Part shown: piece by piece, positions 23,573 through 35,948 of the stretch
Layout of the letters: every line of letters starts with the position of its first letter
Numbering within the stretch: position 1 is the stretch's first letter
Assembly: GCF_030272615.1 (NCBI RefSeq)
Contig: NC_081405.1
Location: forward strand, 155,603,613-155,667,612
DNA: 64,000 bases
Origin: Cryptomeria japonica
Lineage: Eukaryota; Streptophyta; Pinopsida; Cupressales; Cupressaceae
Direction of reading: 5' to 3'
Translations under genes and position numbers: made by a program
Notes under the pieces: model-generated
The model's database searches: none
What the model saw: the letters and a program-made list of their open reading frames with translations, nothing else
Told to the model about the DNA's origin: nothing

Positions 23573-24767
23573 TGTAGTGTCCTAAATTGAAACTAGTGCA
23601 TTATGACACTTATGCATGGCACCTGGTGCATTAATGATGAACTCATGATCAAAATCCCATCATTTTGGCATCATGAGCCTCGAAGATAAAGTGCCTCCAT
23701 TTTCACTAAAACCCCATTTGGGCCTTTCTTTGGCAAGATAGAAGCGCACCGCACAAACATCTGTGCATCATACTAATGTCCCGATCTGACTGCATAATCT
23801 TGAATCCCCCAATTCTTCAGTTATTCAGACACTTGTCAATGCATGTCTTTTAGCTCACCTTTTTCCGTAATGACTCTCTGTGCCTCTTCCCAACCTTAAA
23901 AACCTTTCTTTGCTCATTTTGGCTGGTTTCCTTTTAGGTTATTATCTCATCTCTCTCTTGACGGATCCCTTGTCTCTCATATTGATCTCTTGATGCTCTC
24001 TTGAACACCTCACCAACACTATCAAGATATCTCTATCTACAATATTCTTGCAACTATCTAACAACCAAAAAGAACACATCTTGAGCTTCATCATGCTCAT
24101 GTCTCAAAAAGGGGGATTTGGCTACATGCCCTATCTTCTCTTTATCATTTATCTATCTCTTTTTATCATATATCTAAGTGTATCTATTATCTAGGTACAT
24201 TTAGTTTATCAATACATCACTTTTATCTATTTGTAATAGGGGTTTGCTTTCATTAAGTGGAGTATAGTTTCTATTTGTATTTTATCATTTTATCTTTTAT
24301 CAAATCTATCTATTTGGTTGTCCGTGGAGGTGGAAACACCAAATTGAGGGTTTGACTGAAGCAGACTCCTATACAACCCAAAAAATTTCCCCCATCTCTA
24401 TGTGTAGGTGATGAATAGATTCTGCATAGTTGGGAGAAGTTGTTGTTGGCCCTTGGGACTGTATTTTTTAGTTGTATAGATGACAACACACCACGCTGAC
24501 AACTATGCACTGTGTTGGCATCCAAAACTCGAGACCTTCCTGACTCTTTGGTATAATCTACTTTGAATTTTCTATCGCTCTATTAATTCAATTTTTTGTA
24601 TTTCATTGTTTCTGCACTTTAAATCGTTCAATTATTTGTCTTTTAGCATAAGTATTTGTTTTGTTATCCCTTGGCTCACCCTTAGCACCATCTTAAGTGA
24701 GATAGTAGCAAGTCGATTTTCTCTCTAGGATTCATCAACCTAGAGATAGTGAATCCATTCCACTACA
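23573..24767 (+). repeat. Element E 5' LTR (1195 bp)
   Basis: Starts TGTAGTGTCCTAAATTG and ends CCACTACA. Matches 40755-41944 along its length; both copies have the CCATCATTTTGGCATCATGAG block, a GGTGGAAACACCAAA segment and a CTCTCTAGGAT block before the end. No standard primer-binding site was recognised directly after 24767. Confidence 0.9.
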
Positions 24768-25500
24768 TTTTTGTGAACTTGATATGAATGCCTAATGTTG
24801 GATCGTTTTCTGCTAGAGTTTGATGATTTTGATAAAGCATTCTCTAAAGATGACTTTGATATGTTAGATAAAGTTTTAGATGATATCTTGGAATCACCTC
24901 TTCCCAAAAGAGATGTAAAAAGATAGTCATCCTCCACAATATCCTCACTCAAAGATGAAAAGTCCGTGAATATTATTGTAGCCTTCATGAATCCTAAAAG
25001 ACCTAAGAGACCTTACATTCACGTAACTGTAGTAAGTCCTTCTCCAAAGAAAATTAAAACCATCAATGGAAAACCTTTTAAAGGAGAAAATTTTGACTTA
25101 TATACTAGGTTTATGCAATCCAAACAATCATCTTACAATACCATTTTTCATACATATAACACTCGAAGTAATAAAAAAGCTCTAGATCAACCACAAGTTT
25201 CTTTACCACCTTCTCAACCTAGTCTTCATAAAGCACCTTCATTGGCAGATAAGAAACCCAATGATTATGATCTTATCAAGCAACTTAAAGTTATTCCCAG
25301 TAAGATCTCACTTTGGGATTTTCTTCAAATTGCTCTGGCATATCAAGGAATGGTGTAGGAAGCCTTGCCAAAGATCTTGTTACCTTTCTAATGTGAATGT
25401 ATGGATGGATCATATTTGCTCAGATTCACCAAATATTACTTTCTATCCCCATGAACTCTCACCTCTATAAGTGATAAATTTGTTGAATCCTTTAATGATA
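24768..25500 (+). pseudogene. Element E residual gag / gag-protease junction
   Basis: Only about 0.7 kb separates the 5' LTR from protease. One frame reads LDRFLLEFDDFDKAFSKDDF near 24795-24855, and 24966-25358 is open (130 codons) with PNDYDLIKQLKVIPSKISLWDFLQIA, which matches the short YD...L...IPAxISLxxLL segment that precedes protease in Tat polyproteins. The capsid part usual in this lineage was not found, so gag seems deleted or replaced. Confidence 0.65.
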
Positions 25501-25513
25501 ATTTATCATGTGA

Positions 25514-26100
25514 ATGGTGTTGGTATTAGAAAAGCACATTGATATAGGCTCCACACTTAATGATTGTGTCTTGGATTTGTTACCAATAATCAAGGTGGAC
25601 CCAAATTCTTTGGTAGCCTCTTCTTTGTTTATTCAAGGATTTGACAATAGCGGTAAAACTGTTGTAGGGACCGTAATAATGTCCTTGAAGGTTTGGACTA
25701 TTACTATCCCAACCCTTGTACATGTGATGCTAGGTCCTTTGTCTTACAATACCCTTTTGGGTAGACCATGGCTTCATACGTTGGGAGCTATATCATCTAC
25801 ACTTTATGGACCTATGAATATTGTAGCTAACAACCAAGTTGTCACAATCAAGACTGACCCCGAGGCTATGCACCTCTATCAAATAGTAGTAGTAGATCAA
25901 GCCTCGGCTGCACCTTCTTTTCAGAATTATGTGCCAACTTTATCTTCTTTGGTGATGACTTCTGCCTCTTTTTTGTCCCCTAAAAAGAAAGAGTGGAAGA
26001 AGGAGAAAGTCCCTAGAAATAAAGATGTCATGAAGGAAAAATCACCAAGGGGGTAGGATTCTCTAAAAGAAGACTCCCCGAAAATAGATCGCCCTGATGT
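25514..26100 (+). pseudogene. Element E aspartic protease-like domain
   Basis: The open stretch 25514-26056 starts VLVLEKHIDIGSTLNDCVLD, where IDIGS occupies the place of the Tat protease active site (VDGGSA). It continues with IQGFDNSGKTVVGTVIMSLK and GPLSYNTLLGRPWLHTLGAI, the diagnostic YNxLLGRPWLH block of this lineage. The chain ends in a lysine-rich tail. One stop separates it from the next fragment. Confidence 0.85.
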
Positions 26101-26246
26101 ACAAGCCTTGGAGCCTAATCCTACAAATATTTCTCCAGCTAAATCACCCTCTTCATCAAATAAAAATGAATTCTTGGGTGATGATTTGGGTTCCTTAAAA
26201 TTTCATTGACTCTCATGTTGGTGAATATAAGGTTGACCCTATCCAT

Positions 26247-26921
26247 TTGAAATTTCCTAAAATTTCATTCACTTCGGCTACAAAAGATGATTATGTGTCC
26301 ATAAAGTCGGGTGATTCTTATCATGTTGATCACCTTTTCTACATGAAACCTCCTTCATTTAAGGAATTTCAATATATTTATGGTCCTAGATATAATCTCA
26401 TGTCACAACTTGGCTATTACGGGAAAGGTTGTGGACCTAATGAACAAGGTATTTGAATTCCTTTGGAAGCTAGACCTCTTCACCACAACATAGGATTAAG
26501 ATATTGCTATATAGGTTGAAAGACAAAACCATGGTTAATTGATAACATGATTTCAGTCGACCCTCTTCCTCTTAAGCTTGTTCATCCAGAACTCATCGAT
26601 AACACTACACTGCCTAATGTAATTCCCTTGGACCTCTTTCCTTCACAAGAATCCTTGATGGAACTTCTAGCTACATATGATGATTTTCCCTCTTATCACC
26701 ATAAACGTCAATTCCCTTATTGTTTGAATACCCAATCATATTTTGGGGAATCTGCTGAGAAGGGAGCACCCTTATCTTGCAATGAAGTGCATATACCCAT
26801 ATCTCATCTAGAAGACTGTAGTGCACTCCTAAGTGAAGAAACTATTGATGTCATCATGAGTGATAAAACTCCCAATAAAGCCATCAAATTCATGAAGTGT
26901 TTATTTTCCAAGGAGTATTAG
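26247..26921 (+). pseudogene. Element E G-patch-like segment and RT-leading linker
   Basis: In 26247-26456 the sequence YNLMSQLGYYGKGCGPNEQGI resembles the G-patch-like motif (LGYxxGKGLGxxxQGI) found between protease and reverse transcriptase in Tat polyproteins. 26547-26921 is open for 124 codons, with acidic and hydrophobic stretches leading to reverse transcriptase. It has no catalytic residues. Confidence 0.65.
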
Positions 26922-28060
26922 GAACAATTTGATCTTCTACATCAATTTTGTGACATCTTTGCTTGGTCTTATGAAATGCCAAGTATTGATGAGTCAATTG
27001 TCATACATAATATTACACTTAGTCCCATGCTAAGATGGTGAAACAAAAGATTCAGAAGATGAATCCTAAGGTGGACTTATTCATCAAGGCAAAGATAGAA
27101 AAGCTTTTAAAAGCTTGTTTTATCTATCCTATCTACTATTTGCCTTAGATCTCGAACATTGTTCAAGTTAGCAAATCTGATGGTTGAATCCACATCTGCA
27201 TTGACTTTTAGGATGTGAATAAAACTTCCCTCAAGGATGACTTTTCCCTCCTGAACATTGACATGATTGTAAATTCAACTGTAGGTTATGCTTCACTCTC
27301 TTTCATGGACAATTTCTCGGGGTACAATCAAATTCGTATCAATCTGGAAGATTAGTATAAAACTACCTTCATGACTCCTTGGGGAGCCTTCTTCTATGTT
27401 GTCATGCCATTTGGGTTGAAAATATAGGAGAAACCTATTAACAAGCTATGACCTTGATATTCAATGATTTCATCCATAAGATCTTGAAAGATTATATCAA
27501 TGATATCTTGGTAAAATCTATCACTCATCAAATGCATAATAAAATTCTTCTTCTATTCTTTGAAAGGCTTTGATTATATAAGATGACACTAAACACCCTC
27601 AAATGTGTCTTTGGTGTGGATGATAATAAACTTTTTGGATTCATTGTCTCTCGCCGAGGAAGAGAAATAGATACTGATAAAATCGATATAATCGTAAACA
27701 TGCCTCCCCTTAGAAACATCTCTTAGCTTCGTAGTTTGTAAGGGAAGATTCAAGCCATCTATAAATTCATGGCGCAATTGGTTGATCGTACCATTCCTTT
27801 CACACAAATGTTGAAGAACGATGTTCTTTTCAAATGGAATAAAGAATACCAAGAGGCTTTCAATTCTATTAAGAATTACTTAGCTAATCCTCCTATCTTA
27901 ATATTGGCTATGTCTGATAGACACTTCTTTTTGTACATCTCTACCTCATCTCATGCTCTAGTAGCCTTTTTATCCTAGCGTGATGATGAAGGCTGAGAGA
28001 GAGCAATCTATTACATTAGTCGCACTTTGATAGAGTATGAGACTCGATATTTTACTATGG
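26922..28060 (+). pseudogene. Element E reverse transcriptase
   Basis: Recognisable + strand segments: KIEKLLKACFIYPI near 27090-27130, ICIDFQDVNK near 27190-27225, LSFMDNFSGYNQIRI near 27295-27345, TTFMTPWGAFFYVVMPFGLK near 27360-27420, and DYINDILVKS near 27490-27520. The YVDD box reads YIND, so a catalytic aspartate is asparagine. 27769-27978 is the connection segment (NDVLFKWNKEYQEAFNSIK, LYISTSSHALVAFLS). Several frameshifts and stops. Confidence 0.9.
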
Positions 28061-28900
28061 AAAAGAAATGTCTATCTCATCTTTGCAACATGAAAGTTAA
28101 GGCATTACATCCTCCCTGCAAAAACATGAGTTATAGCTAAGAATGATATCCTTAAGCATCCCTTTTCAAAGTCCGATCTTTCAGGAAGGTTGGCTAAATG
28201 GGTGATGTTGATTTCTAAGTTTGACCTGAAGTTCGTAACTCAAAAGTCAATCAAAGTGTAGGTCATCACTAATCAATTGGTTGATGTCGTATTTGAAAAA
28301 TATTTTCCTACCTTAGATATTTTTCTTGATGAAGATGTATTAGTCATTGATCACGAATCTGTATGGGACATGTATTTTGACAAATCAAGATGTCAAACTA
28401 GTTTAGGAGCAAGTGTGGTTTTGATCTTGCTTGAAGGAAAACTAGTCCCTCTCTCATTCCATTTAGAATTTCATTCCACTAACAACATCATTGAGTATGA
28501 AGCCTTAATTGTTGGGTTACATGCTGCAATTGCCATGGGTGTGAAAAACATCTATATCCATGGGGATAATGAGCTAATCATAAATTGGGTTATAGGCGCA
28601 TATCATCTTAATAAACTAAAGTTATCTTAGTATAAGGATTTGATCATATCCATACTGAAATATTTTAGTACTCATTTGATCAACAATATTTCATAGAGAA
28701 AAAATAATCACATGGATGCAATGGAAATGGTTGCTTCCCTTCTACATCCAGACTTTGGTGAGGAAAAATATCGTTTCATGGTACAAGTCCTTCACTCTCT
28801 AGTTGTGACTGATCAAACCCAATTTGATTGTTTCATGTGTTCTCCTATCGATTTAGGAGAATGGTTTACACATATCTAGAATTATCTAAAGACCCCAAGT
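28061..28900 (+). pseudogene. Element E RNase H domain(s)
   Basis: The first, gypsy-type RNase H (YISRTL...YE-like, about 28010-28260) is decayed. The open stretch 28277-28630 has WDMYFDKSRCQTSLGASVVLI, PLSFHLEFHSTNNIIEYEALIVG and IYIHGDNELIINWVIG. This is the second, archaeal/plant-type RNase H typical of the Tat lineage. Usual GDSELV reads GDNELI and the initial FDGS reads FDKS. Confidence 0.85.
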
Positions 28901-30097
28901 TTTCTTGATGACGCTAGCAAGAGATTTCATTTACAAATTTGAAAACTGGTCGCTCGCTAGATCCTTTTATCTAATCTCCTTTATCGAAGATTGTATTATG
29001 GCCTTCTTTTACGTTGTTTGACAAAAGATGAGATACCTCTTTCCCTCCAGGAGGTCCATTCGGGCTCTGGAGGTGAACACTTTGGGGGAAAATATTTGAT
29101 CCACAAGCTGATTCACATAGGGTATTATTGGTAAACAATGGAACAAGATTCCTTTTCTTTTGTCAAGAAATTCCTCCATTTATTTGGCCCTTGCACAGGA
29201 GCTCCGCACTCAAGCTTCTCCATGTATTTTTAAGACATGGAGAGATATCATTGGAAAGAGATCTCCACCTTCATCTAAGGGTCATGTCTTTATCATCACT
29301 GGCACTAATTATTTCACAAAGTGGGTCAAAGCTATTCTATTGATATACACCACTATTGACATGATCCATGGCTTCATCATGGATAAAATCATTTCTCATT
29401 TTGGCTTACCTACTACCCTTGTTTTTATAATGGTACGCCATTTAATAACAAAGAGGTTAAGAAGTTCCTCAAGAAATTTCACATCCAACATCATTTTTCT
29501 ACACCTTATTATCCTCAATCCAATGGTCAAGCAGAAGAATATAACAAGACTATTGAATAGATCCTACGCAAGACTATTACCAAACTTGGAAAAGATTGGT
29601 ATATTCAACTATTATATGCATTATGGGCCTATCTTATGAGTGTGCATATGGCTATAGGGACAACGCCTTACAACTTCATGTATGACACTAAACCTATCAT
29701 GCTCCTTGAGTTGGAGATTTCATTATTGCACGTATCCCTAAAAGGGGTTATCAATAATGATTCTTATCAGACTCTTCATCTCAATCAACTTGATTTGTTG
29801 GATGAGAATTGTCTAGAGGCCCTCCAACACCTCCAAGCTTATCAACAATCTTTATCTAAACAATATAACCAAAGTGTTCTAGCTCAAGCCTTCAAGATAG
29901 GTAACCTGGTTCTTTGCAAGAATCGGAGAAATGTCAATGTGTCACTTGATCAACAAGGGAAATTTAGCCTGAATTGGTTGGGTCCATACATCGTCACCTT
30001 TGTTTACAGTTTGAGTGTTTATGGATTATCCTATATGGATGGTATGCCTCTCAAGGAACTTGTCAACACTTCCCACCTACATAGATATTATGTATAG
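28901..30097 (+). pseudogene. Element E integrase
   Basis: The GGHFGGKYL-like zinc region is at about 29068-29100. Core segments at 29220-29640 are split between frames: IIGKRSPPSSKGHVFIITGTNYFTKW, then IISHFGLPTTL and a TPYYPQSNGQAEEYNK-like stretch. The open piece 29636-30097 holds the C-terminal part (GTTPYNFMYDTK, LGPYIVTFV, NTSHLHRYYV). Matches the integrase order of gypsy elements; inactive because of shifts and stops. Confidence 0.85.
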
Positions 30098-30570
30098 AAG
30101 AAAAACTTTGTGTGTTGTGTCATTACGCTTAGATTCTTATTCTATTCATGTCATGATATATCTTCATTAACATGATATCTAATTATCTCTATGTTATGAG
30201 GTGATTGTGCATATGTGTGTTTGTGTGTGTGTGTGTGTGTGTATGTGTGTGTTTGCATGTTTTATCTATATCTTACAAACATATATATAATGATCATCAT
30301 GGAATTTAATCATGCATATACACAACAATATGTAAATTAAATCATGATGTACATCTAATCTAAACCATCCATCACATGAGCATGTCTAATAAAAAGTATG
30401 TCCATAATAAAACAAGACAAGGTTGGAATGATAAATATAATATGTGTGTGTGTGTGTGTAATTTCAATGTCATTATAAATGTATCACATCACTAAAAAAA
30501 TGCGTGATGTTGGCATATGTGTCTTTGAAATATATAAGTGAATCTCTATATCAATCAAACGATGTTATAA
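30098..30570 (+). repeat. AT-rich stretch with (GT)n microsatellites in element E
   Basis: Two GT runs: about 30211-30253 (interrupted by TTT and AT) and about 30443-30459. No gene or known domain. It lies between the end of integrase and the antisense region of element E. Confidence 0.85.
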
Positions 30571-31245
30571 TTTCAATGAATAAAAAATGGATCAATCCCT
30601 ACAAAATGTCTCATGACCCCTACGATGGATGGGTCCCTAATGTTGTGGGTGTTGGAGGATCTTGGTCTTGGCATGAGGGTTGTCTCATTGAGGTGGACTA
30701 CGATCTTACAACAGTGGTGCTTCGTGACCACAAGCCCCTCAAATCCACCATAATATCCCATCGTGTCATGAGATATTCTCATAGAAAACCCTCTCTCTAG
30801 CGCTCTACCTCCAAGTTTGACATTAGTTGACACACTTGGGGGTGGTCAATGTGACCAATTTCACCCTACTAGGTGAAATCCACCTATCGATGAAGTTCAT
30901 AGACATGGCTCAGTAGAGAGTCACGTGCCCTCTCAGCACTCTCAACTCATGTCACCACCCAGTCTCTCTCTTTGAGGATAGAGAGAACCTCCAGTAAAGC
31001 CTAATACCTTTGCCTCATCATGGTGGCCAACTATGCTACTCCTTGCACCAAGTCCACCTGGCCCTCCTCATATGTTTTCTGTAACCATCCTATAGGCTCA
31101 AATAGGGTAGTGTGTCTCCTTGCTATTTGGAGGGGCCGATAGACATCCAACACTAGGCCCCAGGTCCACACAGTAGAAATAATCTTTGTGAGTGCCCAAT
31201 GGATGAAGCTCAGCCACTTAGCAACACCCTCTACAAACACAAAAA
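30571..31245 (-). pseudogene. Unassigned minus-strand coding-like segment downstream of the mobile-domain relic
   Basis: Two minus-strand open stretches (30573-30833 and 31031-31240). The second contains KWLSFIHWALTKIISTVWTWG and follows a pyrimidine-rich TTTTTTGTGTTTGTAG that would serve as a splice acceptor at about 31226. No known family was recognised. Because orientation agrees with the relic at 32600-34000, it may be its 3' exon. This is inference. Confidence 0.35.
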
Positions 31246-32590
31246 ATTTCTCTATCTATATCTATAGTATCTAAATCTCTACATATTGTTTGTCTTTCCA
31301 GTTAGAACAATAACTAGACTTAAAGCCTTAACTCAGGGATTGGTCATCCATTCTGAATAGATATCATTCCCATGACCAAGGTTCATTTAATTGTCAACCC
31401 AGGGACATATTACTTGAAATGGGCCCACATTGTTTATGCACTAAGTTTCGGCAAGAGTCATTCTATCTTACTACAACAACTGAAGCTACTGAAATAAACA
31501 TGCAGAAATATAAAAACTAAATGGCTACAAGAAATCTTAACACTAACAGATGATTTTAAATGAACAACTATTATATAAGTTGAAAGCTAACAAACAGGAA
31601 TTACTCTATTTGCTTTGGCTGCAGGATTCAATCACAGGATTTGGTTCTAGTGGTTGTAGTAATAGTCAATTGCCAGAACAACTACTACAGCAAAAGAAAA
31701 CTTAATTTAACAATTGCATAGGATTACTCACCAAGTGGGCCCCCTTGGATGAGCGTATCCAGATCTCAAAACAATTCTAAATTGTTAGAACAATGTAGTT
31801 TTATTCATTATTTCCAAAAGCTGATACAATACATAAAATAAGGAAAATCTTCTTAACTCTGAAAAACTCTGTCTAACCTCTGTGAAGAGTTGCACAAATT
31901 TATTTATAAGTTATAACAAAATTTCAACTAGCTAGACCACACCCATGAAACTAGGTAGAAAATTTTATTACAACAAGGAAGAAGTCTACCACAAAGATCG
32001 TGAGACATCATCATTACACGACCAAGAATATAGCATGACGGTTTCTACTAGATTGTTGTTTGCTGAAGAGAATCGTAAATAGATCTAGTACTGCCTCACT
32101 ATTCTTCATCCACTTCATTTGAAAACCATCTCCCTTATTGTCTTTAATGCTCTTAACCACCTCGAAAAATCTCTAACTGTTTGCATGGCGTGATCCTCCA
32201 GCTCGCTTATCTTAACTGCTTCTGCAACAACTTATTTACTCCTCAATCAAAGGTTAGAGCATGCAAGAACATATATATCCATTTTCCATCAACCACAAAA
32301 TTAATACATCCATACATGAAATTACCATAGTAATTCGCATAGCCACAAGAATACTTAGACAAAATAATACAAGGTTCAATAGGTTCATTTAATCATTCAA
32401 TATGCACACAGTCAAAACTCTAATATATCCTCTGACCTTCACATTGTCCCATTATGTAACTCAAAACATAAGAAAAACTTATCAGTCATAGACATAAAAG
32501 AGCTATTATTTCATCTCATCACATAGCATTTATGAGAGACTGAAATACATGAACTAAAATCAAAATGCATACTAGGATCGCCCCTCTGCC
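31246..32590. other. Unassigned stretch: possible intron or inserted LTR fragment
   Basis: No open frames of note. On the minus strand a TATAAATAAATTTG block near 31895-31910 and AATAAAAC near 31795-31803 resemble LTR promoter and polyadenylation signals, and CCACTTG followed by GTGAGT near 31722-31737 looks like a splice donor. No terminal repeats or duplications were found, so neither explanation is settled. Confidence 0.3.
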
Positions 32591-34030
32591 AATTTGGGTC
32601 TTACAACGATGCCCTACTAGTGGTTCCCTTCATGACTACTGCTAGTACTGATGACCACACTGATGGTGTAGATGGGGGTGCAAGAGGCGATGGTGGGAGC
32701 CTCCTCAATATAGGTGCTAGTCTCTCTGGGCTCAGGATCCCCACCTATCATCTTTGCCTAGCCTCTCGCCCTCATTGCTTAAGGAGGTCCAGTGCTCGCT
32801 ATCACCTCCCAAAGCTTCAACGTCTCCTCCTACTATATCTAGTGGGAAGATTGGAGTAGACCCTACCCTGACCCACTGACCTGTGAAGTCCAGGGTAACT
32901 CTTACATCATTAGTGTCTAGCTATCATGTGATGTCATCATCATCACTACCCTTAGAGATGTCCTAAACATCTCTAAGGGTGGGGTGAGGTAGGTCCTGAG
33001 GTTGTACCGCACTCCTAGCTTAATATGCATATGTCAACATGATGGGTGTGATAGTCTATACCTGTCCAAGTTGTCACATGCACCATCGCTAGTAGTACGA
33101 CATAATGATGTGGTCCTGACGACCAAGTAGGAATAGGTTGTGCTGCATCTATGGAAGTTGTGTGCGGTCTGTGGTCGATATTCGCATATCCTGAAATAGC
33201 TGCCAGATGACATCCTCGATCCTGAGTTGATCAAGGGTGACCCTCTAGTACATAAGTTCACTAGTCTACCACTCACCACACCATAACAAATAATAGTGTT
33301 CCCTCAACATATCTAGCAACATTGGCACCAGGAATCTGACGGGCCGTGTGCATGTTATATACTTGAATATCCACAATTGCAGCAGAGTACACACTAAAGC
33401 TCTGATACTCATGTTGTACATACCAGGAGAGCTCGTACTATAGGTATGTGAGCATTCTACACCTCCATCCTTACATTATCCCGTGCTCCTCTATCTCCTA
33501 GATCAAGGGCAAGAACGTAATAGTCAACTCAGAATCGTGATCATCTATAAGTATTCATTGTTCCATATTTTCTATCATGATGAGTCGTACCAGGGAAATT
33601 GAAACTCATCCCTAGCCTAGTGCTAAAAAATACACATGCCCAGTCATATCAACACTCTAACTAAGGGCCCTCTTGCTACATGCTCAGCTCCACTCTCGAT
33701 AAAATGGCATGTAATACTATCTCCCTGTGAATAAGTAGTTGAAGGATGTGATAGATGTCAAATAGAGTCATGGTCATCTCCCTTGTCAGCAAATGAAATG
33801 ACATAGTATCTATGCCCCATCTCTCCACAAGGGCTTGCAACATCGACGTGTGGAACTAGAACTCTGGTAGACAGAAAATCCACCACAGTCCCACTCTTTG
33901 GAGTAGCCCTTTGTATGGCACTGACATCTCCTCCACTTGGTCCCACAATGTCTAAAGCAGATGGCCCAACATATGCGCTCGTATCTCCAACAACATCTAC
34001 ACAAAGATAAAATTATTAATCAGTCTCCAT
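32591..34030 (-). pseudogene. Antisense plant mobile domain (PMD, aminotransferase-like) relic inside element E
   Basis: One minus frame around 33740-33930 reads GLWWIFCLPEF, FHTSMLQALVERWGIDTMSFHL and EMTMTLFDIYHILQL. This matches the core of the plant mobile domain family (LxALVERWxxxTxTFHLPxGEMTxTLxDVxxLLxL), a protein module found in plant transposons and in MAIN-type genes. Further decayed matches continue towards 33000; 32600-32900 is proline- and arginine-rich in this orientation. Frames shift repeatedly. It is antisense to the polyprotein and lies between integrase and the 3' LTR. Confidence 0.75.
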
Positions 34031-34334
34031 CAATGATTTCATTCGGATGCTAGTGCATCCTTAAGATGTCAACGCGTCTTCTAGATGCCACTATCTAGGG
34101 CGGACCACAATGCGGTCTTTGGATGAAAACGCATGTCTAGGACGAATGCGTGGTACCAGGACCCATACATCTCCCTTGGATGCCTACGGTGTGCTAATGA
34201 CAAAAATGCTTAAAACATGCATAAAATCATGCATAGGAGTTTGATTCAAGGCATACCTTCTTGGGCTCCTCTCCATGCTCCACTACAATCCATAACTCCT
34301 GGATTCTACTCACCCTATGCTCTCATCTGCGTGG
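34031..34334. other. Element E internal spacer before inserted element F
   Basis: No domain was recognised. Contains several near-repeats of a GGATGC...GCGT-type motif (34040-34190). Ends at the CATTT duplication (34335-34339) of element F. Confidence 0.5.
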
Positions 34335-34339
34335 CATTT

Positions 34340-35948
34340 TGATAGGGAGGATCTCACAAAAGAGCTGTAATTTTAATTTGTAGGTTAGAAAGAGGTGTTA
34401 TAGTGGGATCCCATGTTTTTTTACACCCTACTCTTCATTCATGAACCATTTCCAATACCTACACTCTTTTGGGAAACTCTCGATCAACTAGTTTTCTCAA
34501 TTACTCAAGATCCAGGCTAGAACTCATTAGAGTAAGTTCAACCATCAAGATGTCAAAATATTTAACCTTCACTTGTAGGGGACTAGGAGGATGTTGAGAT
34601 GGTGTAACAACTCCCATCATGTGTTTTTGTGACTTTCTTCACCCCCTTTATCCATCGCTTTCACTAGTTCCTATTTTCTAGGCCTAGTAGCCCTAAGAGC
34701 CCCTTTTAGCCCTACCTTCACAATTTTTTCTCAATTGCTCAGAAAAAATACAAAATAAATCCTAAGAGATTTAATGATCCAAATACCCTATTGGTCAAAC
34801 TTTGAGATTCAAGAGGTTAGGTTGTCAAATACATCCGTGCAGGTACGGACCCCAAAATGACACTTTTAAAGGGTTTAAGGATTAAGAGCTTTCCTCAATA
34901 GGGTTTACTGATCTCCACACCTTGTCACACCTCAATATTCATACTGGGACTCTGATAGACACCCTTCTCCCATGCCAGTCACTTGTATCAATCACTTTTA
35001 TTCATCCCTACAAGCAATAATGCAAATAACAGTCATAATCCCTAACCGGGCTATGGCAGAGCTCGCCTAGGATATGATGGAAAATGGATTCAAAGAAAAT
35101 TCCAAGATATTAAAAAGAATATGAATACTATACATAGGCTCCATGAATTGAATCCCAAGGTTCATTGAGAAAAAACAATGGGAGTTCAAGTTGGAGCCAT
35201 TGCTAGGGTCTTAATCCCTTGCTCAAACCGAGAGCAATGCAGTTTAAGAAGAATTTCAAACAAAGCACTAAACCTACACAATGAAAGAGTATAACCAGTT
35301 CATAAGAACCACAAAAATAAATAATAAACCACCATGAAATAACAGTACCAATATCAATCCATCTGGTATAGACTGCTATAAGCGCTATAAGCAAATTACA
35401 AGTTTTTATGCAAAAATCTAGAAATTGCCTTCAAATATCATTCACAATTTGTTCTTTGGATCTTCCAACCCATTTACAATGATTTAAAATGAATTACATA
35501 TGTCTCCTTTCTCATAACCAACCACCCATCTATTTTTTAACCACCTATTTGATTAATTTTTGAAAAGTTGCTCCAAAAGTTACAAAAAGTTGTCAAGCAA
35601 CAATGACAACTTTTGGTCCACTTTGCATTGTTGAAACTTATGCATCTTTACTCACTCTAAACCTCCTAGGATGGTTCCCTAACACTAAAATAACATGTCC
35701 AAAAGCCTTATGAGGCCTTACAATGGGGTTTACCCAATTTTGCAAAATGATGCTATTTTTGGCTTACAAAGGCACTTTGGCCAAAATTGAGCAAATAAGC
35801 TAAAACAAGAGACAACAAAACTACAAATAACCTTAAAACACACACGGGGAATTTTCAATAGTCCTTTATTCACTCATTGACCCCAAACATGATCAATCAC
35901 TCCAAAATTTTAAAAAATGCATCAATAAAACTAGGTGCTTCTACACCA
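34340..35948 (-). repeat. Element F 3' LTR (1609 bp)
   Basis: Starts TGATAGGGAGGATC and ends CTACACCA in + coordinates. Matches the right copy from ATTCATGAACC (34437 and 38750) to the end. The left boundary is set by the CATTT duplication shared with 40236-40240. Confidence 0.85.

Noticed and set aside
30504-30800. 98-codon + frame after integrase of element E
   Set aside because: No recognised domain, out of frame with integrase and overlapped by a minus frame of similar length; coding status cannot be supported.
32620-32859. 79-codon + frame
   Set aside because: Opposite strand of the proline/arginine-rich end of the mobile-domain relic.
33000-34030. Mobile-domain relic as an independent host MAIN-like gene
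   Set aside because: It is heavily frameshifted and lies within the borders of element E between integrase and the purine tract, so membership of the element is the simpler reading, though not proven.
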